Assembly: GCA_023230485.1 (NCBI GenBank)
Contig: JALNXG010000014.1
Location: forward strand, 1-62,086
Direction: 5' to 3'
Length of the DNA: 62,086 nucleotides
DNA from: Melioribacteraceae bacterium
GTDB lineage: Bacteria > Bacteroidota > Ignavibacteria > Ignavibacteriales > Melioribacteraceae
A program made the translations under genes and the position numbers. The notes under the pieces are model-generated. The model was not told the origin of the DNA and did not search any database. It saw only the letters and a program-made list of their open reading frames with translations. Shown here piece by piece: positions 35,050-43,794 of this stretch. How positions within the stretch are numbered: position 1 is the first letter of the stretch; every line of letters starts with the position of its first letter.

Positions 35050-36321
35050 TTATTCCATTAGTGCCGAATAGATTAGTACGATAAATTTCTTATTCAGATC
35101 ATTAAATAGACTTGGGATTTTTTGTAATACTAATTGCGCCGAAATATTTTTAACAGGATCATTAAAATAGGAGGATGAGAAAGCACCACTCCAATAGTAA
35201 GTCCCTATTGAATAAGGGAGAAGAGCTGCACCTTCGGGTGTTACTACTTCAAATCCGAGACCGAATTTATTAACGCTGCGAGATTTTGCATCACCCATCT
35301 GGTTTTGTGTCATTAGTTTTATAGTAGCGGGACTTAAAATTCTATGACCGTTAAATTCGCCACCATTAATAACCATTTGAAGAAATTTAATATAATCGAT
35401 TGCAGTTGATACTAATCCAGCACCGCCTGAAAAATATTTTCCTTCTTCTTTTACCCAATCAAGACCTTCAGTTTTAAGATTAATCAATTTGCCGGTGGAG
35501 TCTTGAGTTGCCACGGTTAAAAGACGATTCGATTTCTCTTTAGGCAAATAGAAAAAAGTATCTTCCATTCCGAGCGGATCGAATATTCTTGTTTTCAAAA
35601 ATTTATCGAGAGGCATTCCGGAAACTATTTCCACTAGATAGCCGAGCACATCAATACTTAATCCATAAGTAAACTGTTCACCGGGTTGATGCATTAATGG
35701 AGATGAAGCTATTTTGTTGATTTGATCTTTCAGTGAGTAGTTGGGATAGCCCATACCGGTAACAATTCCTTTTTTCCCATAGATCGCATTGCTTGTAGGC
35801 GAGCCAATTTGTGCATATCCAATACCCGACGTATGAGTAAGAAGATGCCGAATTGTAACAGCTTTATTTGGTTTTACTGTTGTATATGTTGTGTCCTCAG
35901 CATTAAACTTATCGAGGACTTGTACATTTTTAAACTCAGGAAGATATTTGGCAATCGGGTCATCGAGCAAAAATTTTCCTTCTTCAAATAAGATCATAAC
36001 GGCTGTGGAGGTAATCGCTTTTGTTTGAGAGGCGATTCGGAAAATATCATCTTTTTGCATTTTATCTTTTTTATCTGCATCGCGGTATCCGAGGGCTTTA
36101 TAATAAACTATCTTACCATCTTTTACTATTAATGCTTCCACACCGGGAAGGATTCCTTTATTGATATAGTCATTTAATAAGTCATCAAGTCTTGATAGTC
36201 GTTCGGAAGAAAAACCCACAGATTCGGGGGATGCTTCTTTTAATTGAGCATTGGCTTCTGCTATAAATACAAATTGAAATATGAAGATAAAAAGTAATAG
36301 GTTGGAAATTTTCTTACTCAT
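35050..36321 (-). CDS. Serine hydrolase, class C beta-lactamase/esterase (EstB) family
   Basis: A 423-residue secreted enzyme with a signal peptide (to about ANAQ). The SxxK motif is S98-QT-K101 in RIASQTKAITS. The second motif is Y219-G-L-S rather than YxN, as in many EstB-like esterases. A HTSGIGYA segment is present. The family includes esterases, D-aminopeptidases and transpeptidase-like enzymes; a true beta-lactamase is not implied. The gene is divergent from the mannan operon and the shared operator-like palindrome at 36400 is 79 bases before its start, so it could be coregulated, perhaps as a glycan esterase. Confidence 0.85.
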   Translation of the reverse strand: MSKKISNLLLFIFIFQFVFIAEANAQLKEASPESVGFSSERLSRLDDLLNDYINKGILPGVEALIVKDGKIVYYKALGYRDADKKDKMQKDDIFRIASQTKAITSTAVMILFEEGKFLLDDPIAKYLPEFKNVQVLDKFNAEDTTYTTVKPNKAVTIRHLLTHTSGIGYAQIGSPTSNAIYGKKGIVTGMGYPNYSLKDQINKIASSPLMHQPGEQFTYGLSIDVLGYLVEIVSGMPLDKFLKTRIFDPLGMEDTFFYLPKEKSNRLLTVATQDSTGKLINLKTEGLDWVKEEGKYFSGGAGLVSTAIDYIKFLQMVINGGEFNGHRILSPATIKLMTQNQMGDAKSRSVNKFGLGFEVVTPEGAALLPYSIGTYYWSGAFSSSYFNDPVKNISAQLVLQKIPSLFNDLNKKFIVLIYSALME

Positions 36322-36399
36322 AATTGCCCTTTTATCGATATGGAAATATTATTCTTTCTAAATATAGATAAAATTTGCAAAATTTTAGTTCACCTAAAT

Positions 36400-36418
36400 T
36401 TTTATCAAATTGATAAAA
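36400..36418. promoter_or_regulatory. Mannan-region operator, copy 1 (perfect palindrome)
   Basis: TTTTATCAAATTGATAAAA has 9-base arms around a central A. It lies between the divergent serine hydrolase and the first mannan gene. Close variants occur at 50655 and 54785 in front of two other glycan units. The rest of 36322-36591 shows nothing further. Confidence 0.65.
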
Positions 36419-36591
36419 TATTATTAGAAGTATAACGTATAAATATCCTTCAGAGGATGACGAGAAATGCAATAACATAATAACAGCTTCAAAAGCCGAT
36501 TTTGGGCAGATAATAATGGATATGAAATATGATATTTTTGGCTTAATTTTTGACTATATACAAAGTGTTACTAATAAATAGTTGGAAAAAG

Positions 36592-38952
36592 ATGAAATTA
36601 AGAATATTGATTTATCTCTTTTTTGTATCAATAATAATAAATGGTCAGCAGAGAATTGAATTTAACGGTCAACAGCTCTTTTTAAGCGGCAGCAATGTGG
36701 CGTGGGTTAATTTCGCAAGGGATATTGGTCCCGGGAACAATAATATCGCTAAATTTAAGTCATATTTCGGTAATATTTCAAAAAATGGGGGTAATTCAAT
36801 TCGTTTCTGGCTTCACACAACAGGTCAATCGACTCCACAATTTGATTCGCAAGGATTCGTAGTTGGTCCGGGAGAAGGAAGTATCGCTGACTTAAAAGCA
36901 ATATTAGATGCCGCTTGGGAAAATAATGTTGGGATGGTACTTTCCTTATGGTCTTTTGATATGATGCGTTCTTCAATCGGTTCGTTTTATCTTGATAGAA
37001 ATAGGAAATTGTTAAATGATACATCATATACGAACTCTTATATAAGAAATTCATTAATTCCTATGGTGCGTGCAATAAAAGATCACCCTGCACTTATCTC
37101 CTGGGAGCTATTTAATGAACCGGAAGGAATGAGTGTAGAATTTGGCTGGAAGGATATAACATCTGCTGATATTCCGATGAATTCGATTCAACGATTTATT
37201 AATCTTGTTACGGGTGCAATTCACCGCGAAGCTCCTTCTAATAAAGTAACAAATGGGTCATGGGCTTTCTTAGCATCAACCGACCAAAATAATTACGCTA
37301 AAATTAGTAATGATTATTTGATCGAAAATCTGTTCTCTTCTGAAAAAGAAACAATCACAAAACATTTTAATGAGAAGTACAATACTAATTTGACGTTCGA
37401 GGAGGTATTAGAAAATTTTCATTATCAGATACAGGCAAATGCAAATTACTATCGTGATGATAGATTAATCGCAGCAGGAGGCGATCCGCTTGGGACACTC
37501 GATTTCTATCAAGTACATTATTATGATTGGGCGGGGCAGACTCTTTCGCCATTTCATTATAATGTTGATCATTGGCTCTTAGATAAGAAACTTATTGTCG
37601 GGGAGTTTTATGTTACCAATACATTCGGGATTTCATATAAAGATTTATATAAAAATTTGATAGAAAAAGGTTATGCCGGAGCTTTGGATTGGGGATGGGA
37701 TAATGTTACTTATGCATCAAAAGCCGCCGAGAATATGGAATATCTATATGATAATTTTCCTTACGATGTGGTACTAAATCCGATTTCAGGGACTATATAT
37801 TCCTTTAATGCAGATAAAGCTATTGCAGAAAAAGGGGATACGGTAAAGGTAATCTGGAAGACCGCAGAGAATAGCAATACTTTATTGAATAATTCTCCCG
37901 TCAATTATTTCGGTCAAGAAAATCATGTGATTAACGGAAATATTGATTTCACATTAAAGACAAGCGGAACTGCACCTTCAACAAGAACAATTAATATAGA
38001 CGTTCTTCCGATTGGAAAAATTATTTCGGCATCAATTAATACGGCTGCTGTGGATTCGGGAGGTAGCGTGATATTAACGTATCAGGCAACACGCGGTTCG
38101 CATGTTACTTTAAATGGAGAAGTAATACCGATATCAAGTACTCTTTTGCTATATCCTGATAAAAATCCGACTGACTACTTATTAAAATCGGTTGGAGAAA
38201 TTACCGACTCTATTTTATTTAAGGTATTTATAATTCCTCAAAGTGAAATTAATAGAGCAGCGAATGCAGTTGTTACATCATCATCTAATGAAGAAGGGGG
38301 CGGGCACGAAAAGCCGGAATATGCAATTGATGGAAATCCATTTACCACCTGGTATAGCGGCAATGCGAATCTTCAATGGTTTGAGATGGATCTCGGCGAT
38401 AATTTTTCAATCAACAAAATGAATATTTTTTGGGATAAATCGTCTGCTCAAAATTATAGAATTGCCATCGGTTACGAAAAAACATCTTATAAACTTGCTA
38501 AGCAAATCAGTGGTGGCACAGGTGGATACGAAGAACACGCCGATCTTAATAATAATAAAGGGCGCTACATAAAATTATTATTAGATAAAAAATCTAATAG
38601 TAATCTTGGTTATAGTATTAATGAGATAGAAATTTATGGAACACGATTGACTGATATAACAGAAAATGAATTCGAGATGCCGAGTGATTTTAAGTTAATG
38701 CAGAACTATCCGAATCCATTTAATCCTACCACTACAATTACTTATCAGGTACCGGAAGCAGGGAAAGTGCGATTAGAGATTTATGATTTATTAGGAAGAA
38801 AAGTTGTAACACTTATTGATACGGAAGTCGCAAGTGGTAGTTATAATATTATTTTAGATGCTGCAAAATTGAATTTGAATAGTGGAGTTTATTTCTATCG
38901 ATTATTTTCGTGGAAATATTCGCAAACAAGAAAAATGGTCTTAGTAAAATAA
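36592..38952 (+). CDS. Modular GH5-type mannanase/glycanase with discoidin-like module and type IX sorting domain
   Basis: A 786-residue secreted enzyme. ATG 36592 gives a standard signal peptide (MKLRILIYLFFVSIIINGQQ); the TTG at 36550 does not. A GH5-like catalytic domain (about 21-400) has acid/base E176 in WELFNEPEG and nucleophile E338 in LIVGEFYV. Beta-sandwich segments (about 405-560) follow, then an F5/8-type C (CBM32-like) module (about 565-700; AIDGNPFTTWYSG, WFEMDLGD). The C-terminal sorting domain starts near 702 (LMQNYPNPFNPTT) and ends KMVLVK. It would be displayed on the cell surface to cut beta-mannan. It is first in a run of five hydrolase genes with gaps of 0-33 bases and has the operator 174 bases upstream. 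Confidence 0.88.
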   Translation: MKLRILIYLFFVSIIINGQQRIEFNGQQLFLSGSNVAWVNFARDIGPGNNNIAKFKSYFGNISKNGGNSIRFWLHTTGQSTPQFDSQGFVVGPGEGSIADLKAILDAAWENNVGMVLSLWSFDMMRSSIGSFYLDRNRKLLNDTSYTNSYIRNSLIPMVRAIKDHPALISWELFNEPEGMSVEFGWKDITSADIPMNSIQRFINLVTGAIHREAPSNKVTNGSWAFLASTDQNNYAKISNDYLIENLFSSEKETITKHFNEKYNTNLTFEEVLENFHYQIQANANYYRDDRLIAAGGDPLGTLDFYQVHYYDWAGQTLSPFHYNVDHWLLDKKLIVGEFYVTNTFGISYKDLYKNLIEKGYAGALDWGWDNVTYASKAAENMEYLYDNFPYDVVLNPISGTIYSFNADKAIAEKGDTVKVIWKTAENSNTLLNNSPVNYFGQENHVINGNIDFTLKTSGTAPSTRTINIDVLPIGKIISASINTAAVDSGGSVILTYQATRGSHVTLNGEVIPISSTLLLYPDKNPTDYLLKSVGEITDSILFKVFIIPQSEINRAANAVVTSSSNEEGGGHEKPEYAIDGNPFTTWYSGNANLQWFEMDLGDNFSINKMNIFWDKSSAQNYRIAIGYEKTSYKLAKQISGGTGGYEEHADLNNNKGRYIKLLLDKKSNSNLGYSINEIEIYGTRLTDITENEFEMPSDFKLMQNYPNPFNPTTTITYQVPEAGKVRLEIYDLLGRKVVTLIDTEVASGSYNIILDAAKLNLNSGVYFYRLFSWKYSQTRKMVLVK

Positions 38953-38985
38953 GTTTAGAACAATTTAAAGCGAGCACATTAATAA

Positions 38986-41181
38986 ATGGCAAAAAAAATA
39001 TTTTTCACTTTCATTTTGGTAATTGGTTTGCAAATGGCAGATAATAAAATGAATGCACAGAACATAATTACTCCCGATAATCCTAACATACAATATTATG
39101 GAAGATGGGATTTAACCGACGCGACAGCTCCCTCATATTCATGGCCCGGAGTTTATCTTTATGCAGAATTTGAGGGAACGAGCATCGGAATAAGAACGGC
39201 GGATAATTTTAATTACTTCAATATTTATATCGATGGAGAGCTTAAGGGAATTTTTCACGGCAATAAAACTGGAATAAATAATTATTCATTATTCGAAAAT
39301 CTTAGCGATGGTCAACATTCAATAAAACTATTAAAGAGAAACGAAACATGGAATAAGTTTTCTTATAATGGACTGATATTAGACGAAGGTAAAAATCTAT
39401 TACCACCGGCTGAAAAACCTGAAAGAAAAATAGAATTTATTGGAGATTCATTTACGAGCGCATCGGGTAATGAATATGCTTATCAGGATTCACCTCCCGA
39501 TGTAGAAAAATATACTAATGTAGCAGAAGGATTCGGACCTATTATAGCTGATCATTTTGGTGCTCAATTTATGATGTCGAGTATTTCCGGATTCGGAATG
39601 GTGCTAGATTGGCAGGGAATAAAAACAAATGCAATTCCCCTTGTATATGACAGGACATTAAGCGTTTCTCAATATCCCAAATGGGATTTTGCAAAATGGA
39701 TTCCAAACCTTGTAGTTATTGGACTTGGATTAAATGACTATTCGGGATTCGGAGGATGGAACGGACCTATTACAGTTGAAAACAGAGAACTCTATAAATC
39801 AGAGTATCATAAATTTCTTGCGAGATTATTGGATATCTATCCGGGTGTGAAAATCCTTGCAGTGGCTGCTCATGTTACTTGGATTCAGGATGCAGTAAAA
39901 GAGATTGTAATTGAAGAGAACGAAGTAGGTAACAAAAATATCTTTTACGCTGATTACCCATACTATACAGGTGGATATGTAAATAATGGTCATCCGACAG
40001 TCGAGACTCATCATAAAATAGCCGAGAGAATAATTTCTGCAATTGATGAAATTGATGCATGGCAGTCATATTCAGATTCTGTTGCTCCAAATATAACTAA
40101 AATGCCCACTGCCGATTTCAAAGTTTACGATAAAAATTATGAACTTATAATTGAAACCGATACTTATGCTAATCTTAAATATAGCACATCTGATAAACCA
40201 TATACCGAGATGGAAAATCAATTTACCACAACAGGCAAAAGAGAACATAAAACAGATATAGAATGCGAGCATGGTAAGGACTATACACTATATATAAGAG
40301 GAATTGATCCTTATGGAAATGCAATGGATAGTTCTGCGGTTGTAAAATTTAGTGTGGATACTACTAAGATTCTTTTGAACTGGAAATCACTTAATTATAA
40401 TGAACAAGATTGGAAGAAGGGATTAACACCGATTGGTAGTGGTGCGACAGGAAATGTTACTTCGATTGAAAAAGTAACAACTGGATATTTCCGTAAGAAA
40501 GTAACGGTAGAAAATGCTACATCAATAGTCGGTGTTGGAATTATGATTAAAGGAAATGATGGAGCTATCGTATATCTAAATGGTAATGAAATTCAGAGAA
40601 TTAATTTCTCCTTTGATAAAGAAGCTATTTATTCCGAAACAGCGGACGCTCTGAAAACAATTAATCAAATGATTGTGATTAATAGTACAAATGGATTAAA
40701 GTATTTGAAAGAAGGAGAGAATGTTATTGCGGTAGAAATTCATCGAAGCAACAGTAACGAATTTATCTCTTTCGATTCGAGGATGTATGACAGCAAGAAT
40801 AAACAATATTATAAGTTAGGCGATGAATGGACTTACTATGATAAGGGCAATATGCCGGCGGAACAGATTGGAGATAAGACAACGGATATGAAAAATGATG
40901 AACCTCTGCAAGGCAACTATGAATTGAAACCTAACTATCCCAATCCCTTTAATCCTGAAACTACAATTGAATACAGAGTTGCAAAAGCATCTTTAGTTGA
41001 CGTAAAAGTTTTTGACATACTGGGGCAGGAAATCGTTTCTCTTGTAAATGAAATTAAGGATGCCGGAAATCATAGCGTAAAGTTTGATGCCGGAAAACTT
41101 CAATTAAATAGTGGTGTATATTTTTGCAGGTTCAATTCAGGCAATTATACCGCTATTCAAAAAATGTTATATCTAAAATAA
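38986..41181 (+). CDS. CE2-type SGNH acetyl esterase with type IX sorting domain
   Basis: A 731-residue secreted protein. It has a signal sequence (to about MNAQ, 25), the CE2 N-terminal jelly-roll (about 30-135; YYGRWD, WPGVYLYAEFEG), then the SGNH domain with nucleophile S155 in FIGDSFTSASGNEY, the GLNDYSG block and the HPTVETHHKIAERI histidine block. A further beta-sandwich (about 460-610) precedes the sorting domain (PNYPNPFNPETTIEYR, ending KMLYLK). CE2 enzymes remove acetyl groups from xylan or mannan. In a mannan run, deacetylation of glucomannan at the cell surface is the natural reading. It lies 33 bases after the GH5 gene. Confidence 0.87.
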   Translation: MAKKIFFTFILVIGLQMADNKMNAQNIITPDNPNIQYYGRWDLTDATAPSYSWPGVYLYAEFEGTSIGIRTADNFNYFNIYIDGELKGIFHGNKTGINNYSLFENLSDGQHSIKLLKRNETWNKFSYNGLILDEGKNLLPPAEKPERKIEFIGDSFTSASGNEYAYQDSPPDVEKYTNVAEGFGPIIADHFGAQFMMSSISGFGMVLDWQGIKTNAIPLVYDRTLSVSQYPKWDFAKWIPNLVVIGLGLNDYSGFGGWNGPITVENRELYKSEYHKFLARLLDIYPGVKILAVAAHVTWIQDAVKEIVIEENEVGNKNIFYADYPYYTGGYVNNGHPTVETHHKIAERIISAIDEIDAWQSYSDSVAPNITKMPTADFKVYDKNYELIIETDTYANLKYSTSDKPYTEMENQFTTTGKREHKTDIECEHGKDYTLYIRGIDPYGNAMDSSAVVKFSVDTTKILLNWKSLNYNEQDWKKGLTPIGSGATGNVTSIEKVTTGYFRKKVTVENATSIVGVGIMIKGNDGAIVYLNGNEIQRINFSFDKEAIYSETADALKTINQMIVINSTNGLKYLKEGENVIAVEIHRSNSNEFISFDSRMYDSKNKQYYKLGDEWTYYDKGNMPAEQIGDKTTDMKNDEPLQGNYELKPNYPNPFNPETTIEYRVAKASLVDVKVFDILGQEIVSLVNEIKDAGNHSVKFDAGKLQLNSGVYFCRFNSGNYTAIQKMLYLK

Positions 41182-41198
41182 TATATATAGAGGGATTT

Positions 41199-42521
41199 AT
41201 GAGAAAAGTTCTATTAATAGGATTGATAGTTATCGGATTTGGTTTGCAAGGATGCGCATCGTTTTTTGGAGGCGAGCCGGATTTCGTAAAGGTTAAGGAC
41301 ACTCAATTTTTGATAGGACAAAAGCCATATTACTTTGTAGGCACTAATTATTGGTATGGATTTTATCTTGGCTCACCGGGAGAAACGGGCGATAGAGAAA
41401 GATTAATAAGAGAATTAGATCAATTAAAAGAAAATGGAATTACGAATCTTAGAATACTCGGAGCTTCAGAAGAATTTTATTTAAAGGCTGCTGTTGATCC
41501 GCCAATTCAAAGTAAGCCCGGAATTTATAATGAAGAATTATTAGTGGGACTTGATTATTTTCTAGCCGAAATGGGAAAGCGTGATATGAAAGCTGTGGTC
41601 TATCTTAATAATTATTGGGAATGGTCAGGCGGATTTGCGGTATATAATAGATGGACGGATGAGAGTAAAGCAATTGACCCAAATGATCCTAGTCAAGGGT
41701 GGGGTGCATATATGAATTACTCCGCAAGTTTTTATAGAAATGAGAAAGCCAATAAAATGTTCCGTGATTACATATTAATGTTACTTACACGTGTTAATAC
41801 AGTTACAGGCAAACGCTATTTGGATGATCCTGCGATAATGTCGTGGCAATTAGCTAATGAACCGCGTCCCGGGGCTAATGATGCATCATTAGAATATATA
41901 GAATATTTCCATAAATGGATTGATGAAACGGCAAAGTATATTCATTCAATCGATATGAACCATTTGGTATCAACAGGAAATGAAGGATTAGCCGGATGTT
42001 TACAAAATGAAGATGTATTTCTTACGTCTCATTCTTTTCCATCGATTGATTATTTGACTATGCATTTATGGTTAAAAAATTGGGGCTGGTATAAAGCTGA
42101 TGATGCAGAGGCAACCTATCCTGTTGGTGAAAAGAAAGCTATTGATTATGTGAATAAACATATCGGTTATGCGAGAAAATTGAATAAACCAATAACGATG
42201 GAAGAATTTGGGATTGGAAGAGATTTGGAGTCGTGCGATCCAAATTCACCAACTCAATATCGCGATAAATATTTTAAGAAAATTTTTGAAGTGGTTTATG
42301 ATAGTGCTAAGGCGGGTGCGCCAATTGCCGGAACCAATTTCTGGGGATGGGGTGGCGAGGCAGTAAGCCCAAATAGTGATAATGTCTGGCGAGTATGCGA
42401 TCCATTTATGGGCGATCCGCCACAAGAGCCACAAGGTCTAAATTCTGTATTAACTACAGATACTTCTACGCTAAAAATAATTAAAGATCATGGCGATAAG
42501 ATGAAGAGTATAGGAAAATAA
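41199..42521 (+). CDS. GH5_7-like endo-1,4-beta-mannosidase lipoprotein
   Basis: A 440-residue lipoprotein. ATG 41199 with AGAGGGA upstream gives a lipobox (GLQGC, C19); the longer frame would run into the esterase gene. The catalytic domain matches mannan endo-beta-1,4-mannosidases of GH5 subfamily 7: YYFVGTNYWYG, NLRILGASE, acid/base E221 in SWQLANEPRPG and nucleophile E336 in TMEEFGIG. It would be anchored to the outer or inner membrane surface and cleave internal mannan bonds. It lies 17 bases after the esterase gene and its stop directly abuts the GH26 gene. Confidence 0.92.
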   Translation: MRKVLLIGLIVIGFGLQGCASFFGGEPDFVKVKDTQFLIGQKPYYFVGTNYWYGFYLGSPGETGDRERLIRELDQLKENGITNLRILGASEEFYLKAAVDPPIQSKPGIYNEELLVGLDYFLAEMGKRDMKAVVYLNNYWEWSGGFAVYNRWTDESKAIDPNDPSQGWGAYMNYSASFYRNEKANKMFRDYILMLLTRVNTVTGKRYLDDPAIMSWQLANEPRPGANDASLEYIEYFHKWIDETAKYIHSIDMNHLVSTGNEGLAGCLQNEDVFLTSHSFPSIDYLTMHLWLKNWGWYKADDAEATYPVGEKKAIDYVNKHIGYARKLNKPITMEEFGIGRDLESCDPNSPTQYRDKYFKKIFEVVYDSAKAGAPIAGTNFWGWGGEAVSPNSDNVWRVCDPFMGDPPQEPQGLNSVLTTDTSTLKIIKDHGDKMKSIGK

Positions 42522-43784
42522 TTGCGTATTACTTTTATGATTCAAATAGGGATGTTAATTATTGGGAATAGAAAAGTTTTTATAATATTTTATTCTCTAT
42601 TTTTAATGATAGGGTGTTCGGCTATTAATAACAAAGTAATTGAAAAGGAGAAAGTGACTAATAACTTTTTAGTTGATAAAAATGCTACTCAGGAGACCGT
42701 GAATTTATTCAGTAATCTAAAGATGATTGCGGAAACGAATGTAATTTTTGGTCAACATGATGCTACAAATTATGGAGTCGGGTGGCGTTCTGACACAACT
42801 TTAAGATCAGACATAAAAGACGTTACTAATTCTTATCCGGGATTATACGGTTGGGATTTTATGTTCTTAATAGGCGATGAAAATAAGGATACAGTAAAAG
42901 CGAGAATGAATCGCTTAGTAACGGAGGCATTTGAAAGGGGAGGAGTAAATACATTCTGTTGGCATTATAATAACCCTGTTACCGATAAATCTTTTTATGA
43001 CGTTAATCGTGTTGTGGAAAAGATTCTACCGGGTGGAGGGTATTATTTAAAGTATTTACGTGATCTTGATAAGATAGCGGATTTTGCAAATAATCTTAAA
43101 GATACAACCGGAAATGTTGTTCCAATTATATTCAGACCATATCATGAATTTGATGGTGGATGGTTCTGGTGGGGTGCGCCATTTTGTACGAAAGAAGAGT
43201 TTAAAAAACTTTGGATAACTACCGTTGAATATCTTCGCGATAAAAAAGGTGTAAGAAATTTTCTTTATGCATTCTCCCCTGATAGGAATTTTAATAACGA
43301 AGATGAATTTTTAGAACGTTATCCGGGTGATGAATATGTTGATATCATTGGAATGGATAACTACTGGGACTTTGGTCCCGAAGGTGCAGGGCTAAAAGGT
43401 GTAACAAAGAAATTGGAAATATTAACTCAGATCTCTGAGAAAAGAAATAAATTAGCGGCGATGACAGAAACAGGTCTTGAAGGTGTTGTAAATCCAAAAT
43501 GGTTTACAGAACGATTATTCAAGACTTTCGATGTTGATACTGTAAAGATTGCTTATGTGATGGTATGGAGGAATAATGATCTTAAACATCATTATGCCCC
43601 ATATAAAGGGCATCCTGCTGCTGATGATTTTATACAGTTTCGCTTAAATCAAAAAATATTGTTTGAAGATGATCTGCCGAATCTTTATTCTAGAAAATTA
43701 GAAAAAACAGATATAGAATTATTAGAGATGAATAAAAAGATAAAATTTCTAAAAGCAATTGGTATCAAACCGCTGATACCTTAA
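42522..43784 (+). CDS. GH26 beta-mannanase lipoprotein
   Basis: A 420-residue enzyme of family GH26. The acid/base E209 is in FRPYHEFDGGWFWWG and the nucleophile E316 in AAMTETGLEG. Other marks are FGQHDATNYG, YPGLYGWDF and FCWHYNNP. It carries a lipobox (FLMIGCS, C32). The start is uncertain. TTG 42522, immediately after the previous stop, has AGGA six bases upstream and is preferred; ATG at 42537 or 42552 would also keep the signal. GH26 mannanases cut mannan or release mannobiose. Together with the GH5_7-like enzyme it would supply short manno-oligosaccharides. Confidence 0.92.
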   Translation: MRITFMIQIGMLIIGNRKVFIIFYSLFLMIGCSAINNKVIEKEKVTNNFLVDKNATQETVNLFSNLKMIAETNVIFGQHDATNYGVGWRSDTTLRSDIKDVTNSYPGLYGWDFMFLIGDENKDTVKARMNRLVTEAFERGGVNTFCWHYNNPVTDKSFYDVNRVVEKILPGGGYYLKYLRDLDKIADFANNLKDTTGNVVPIIFRPYHEFDGGWFWWGAPFCTKEEFKKLWITTVEYLRDKKGVRNFLYAFSPDRNFNNEDEFLERYPGDEYVDIIGMDNYWDFGPEGAGLKGVTKKLEILTQISEKRNKLAAMTETGLEGVVNPKWFTERLFKTFDVDTVKIAYVMVWRNNDLKHHYAPYKGHPAADDFIQFRLNQKILFEDDLPNLYSRKLEKTDIELLEMNKKIKFLKAIGIKPLIP

Positions 43785-43794
43785 GGAGCATAAA

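Noticed and set aside
36501..36540. Bacteroidota-type promoter (TTTG and TATTTTTG) before the mannan operon
   Set aside because: The two boxes are 28 bases apart, longer than the known spacing of that promoter class.
41124..41198. Extended N terminus of the GH5_7-like lipoprotein
   Set aside because: It overlaps the sorting-domain codons of the esterase gene, and the lipobox would then be too far from the start.
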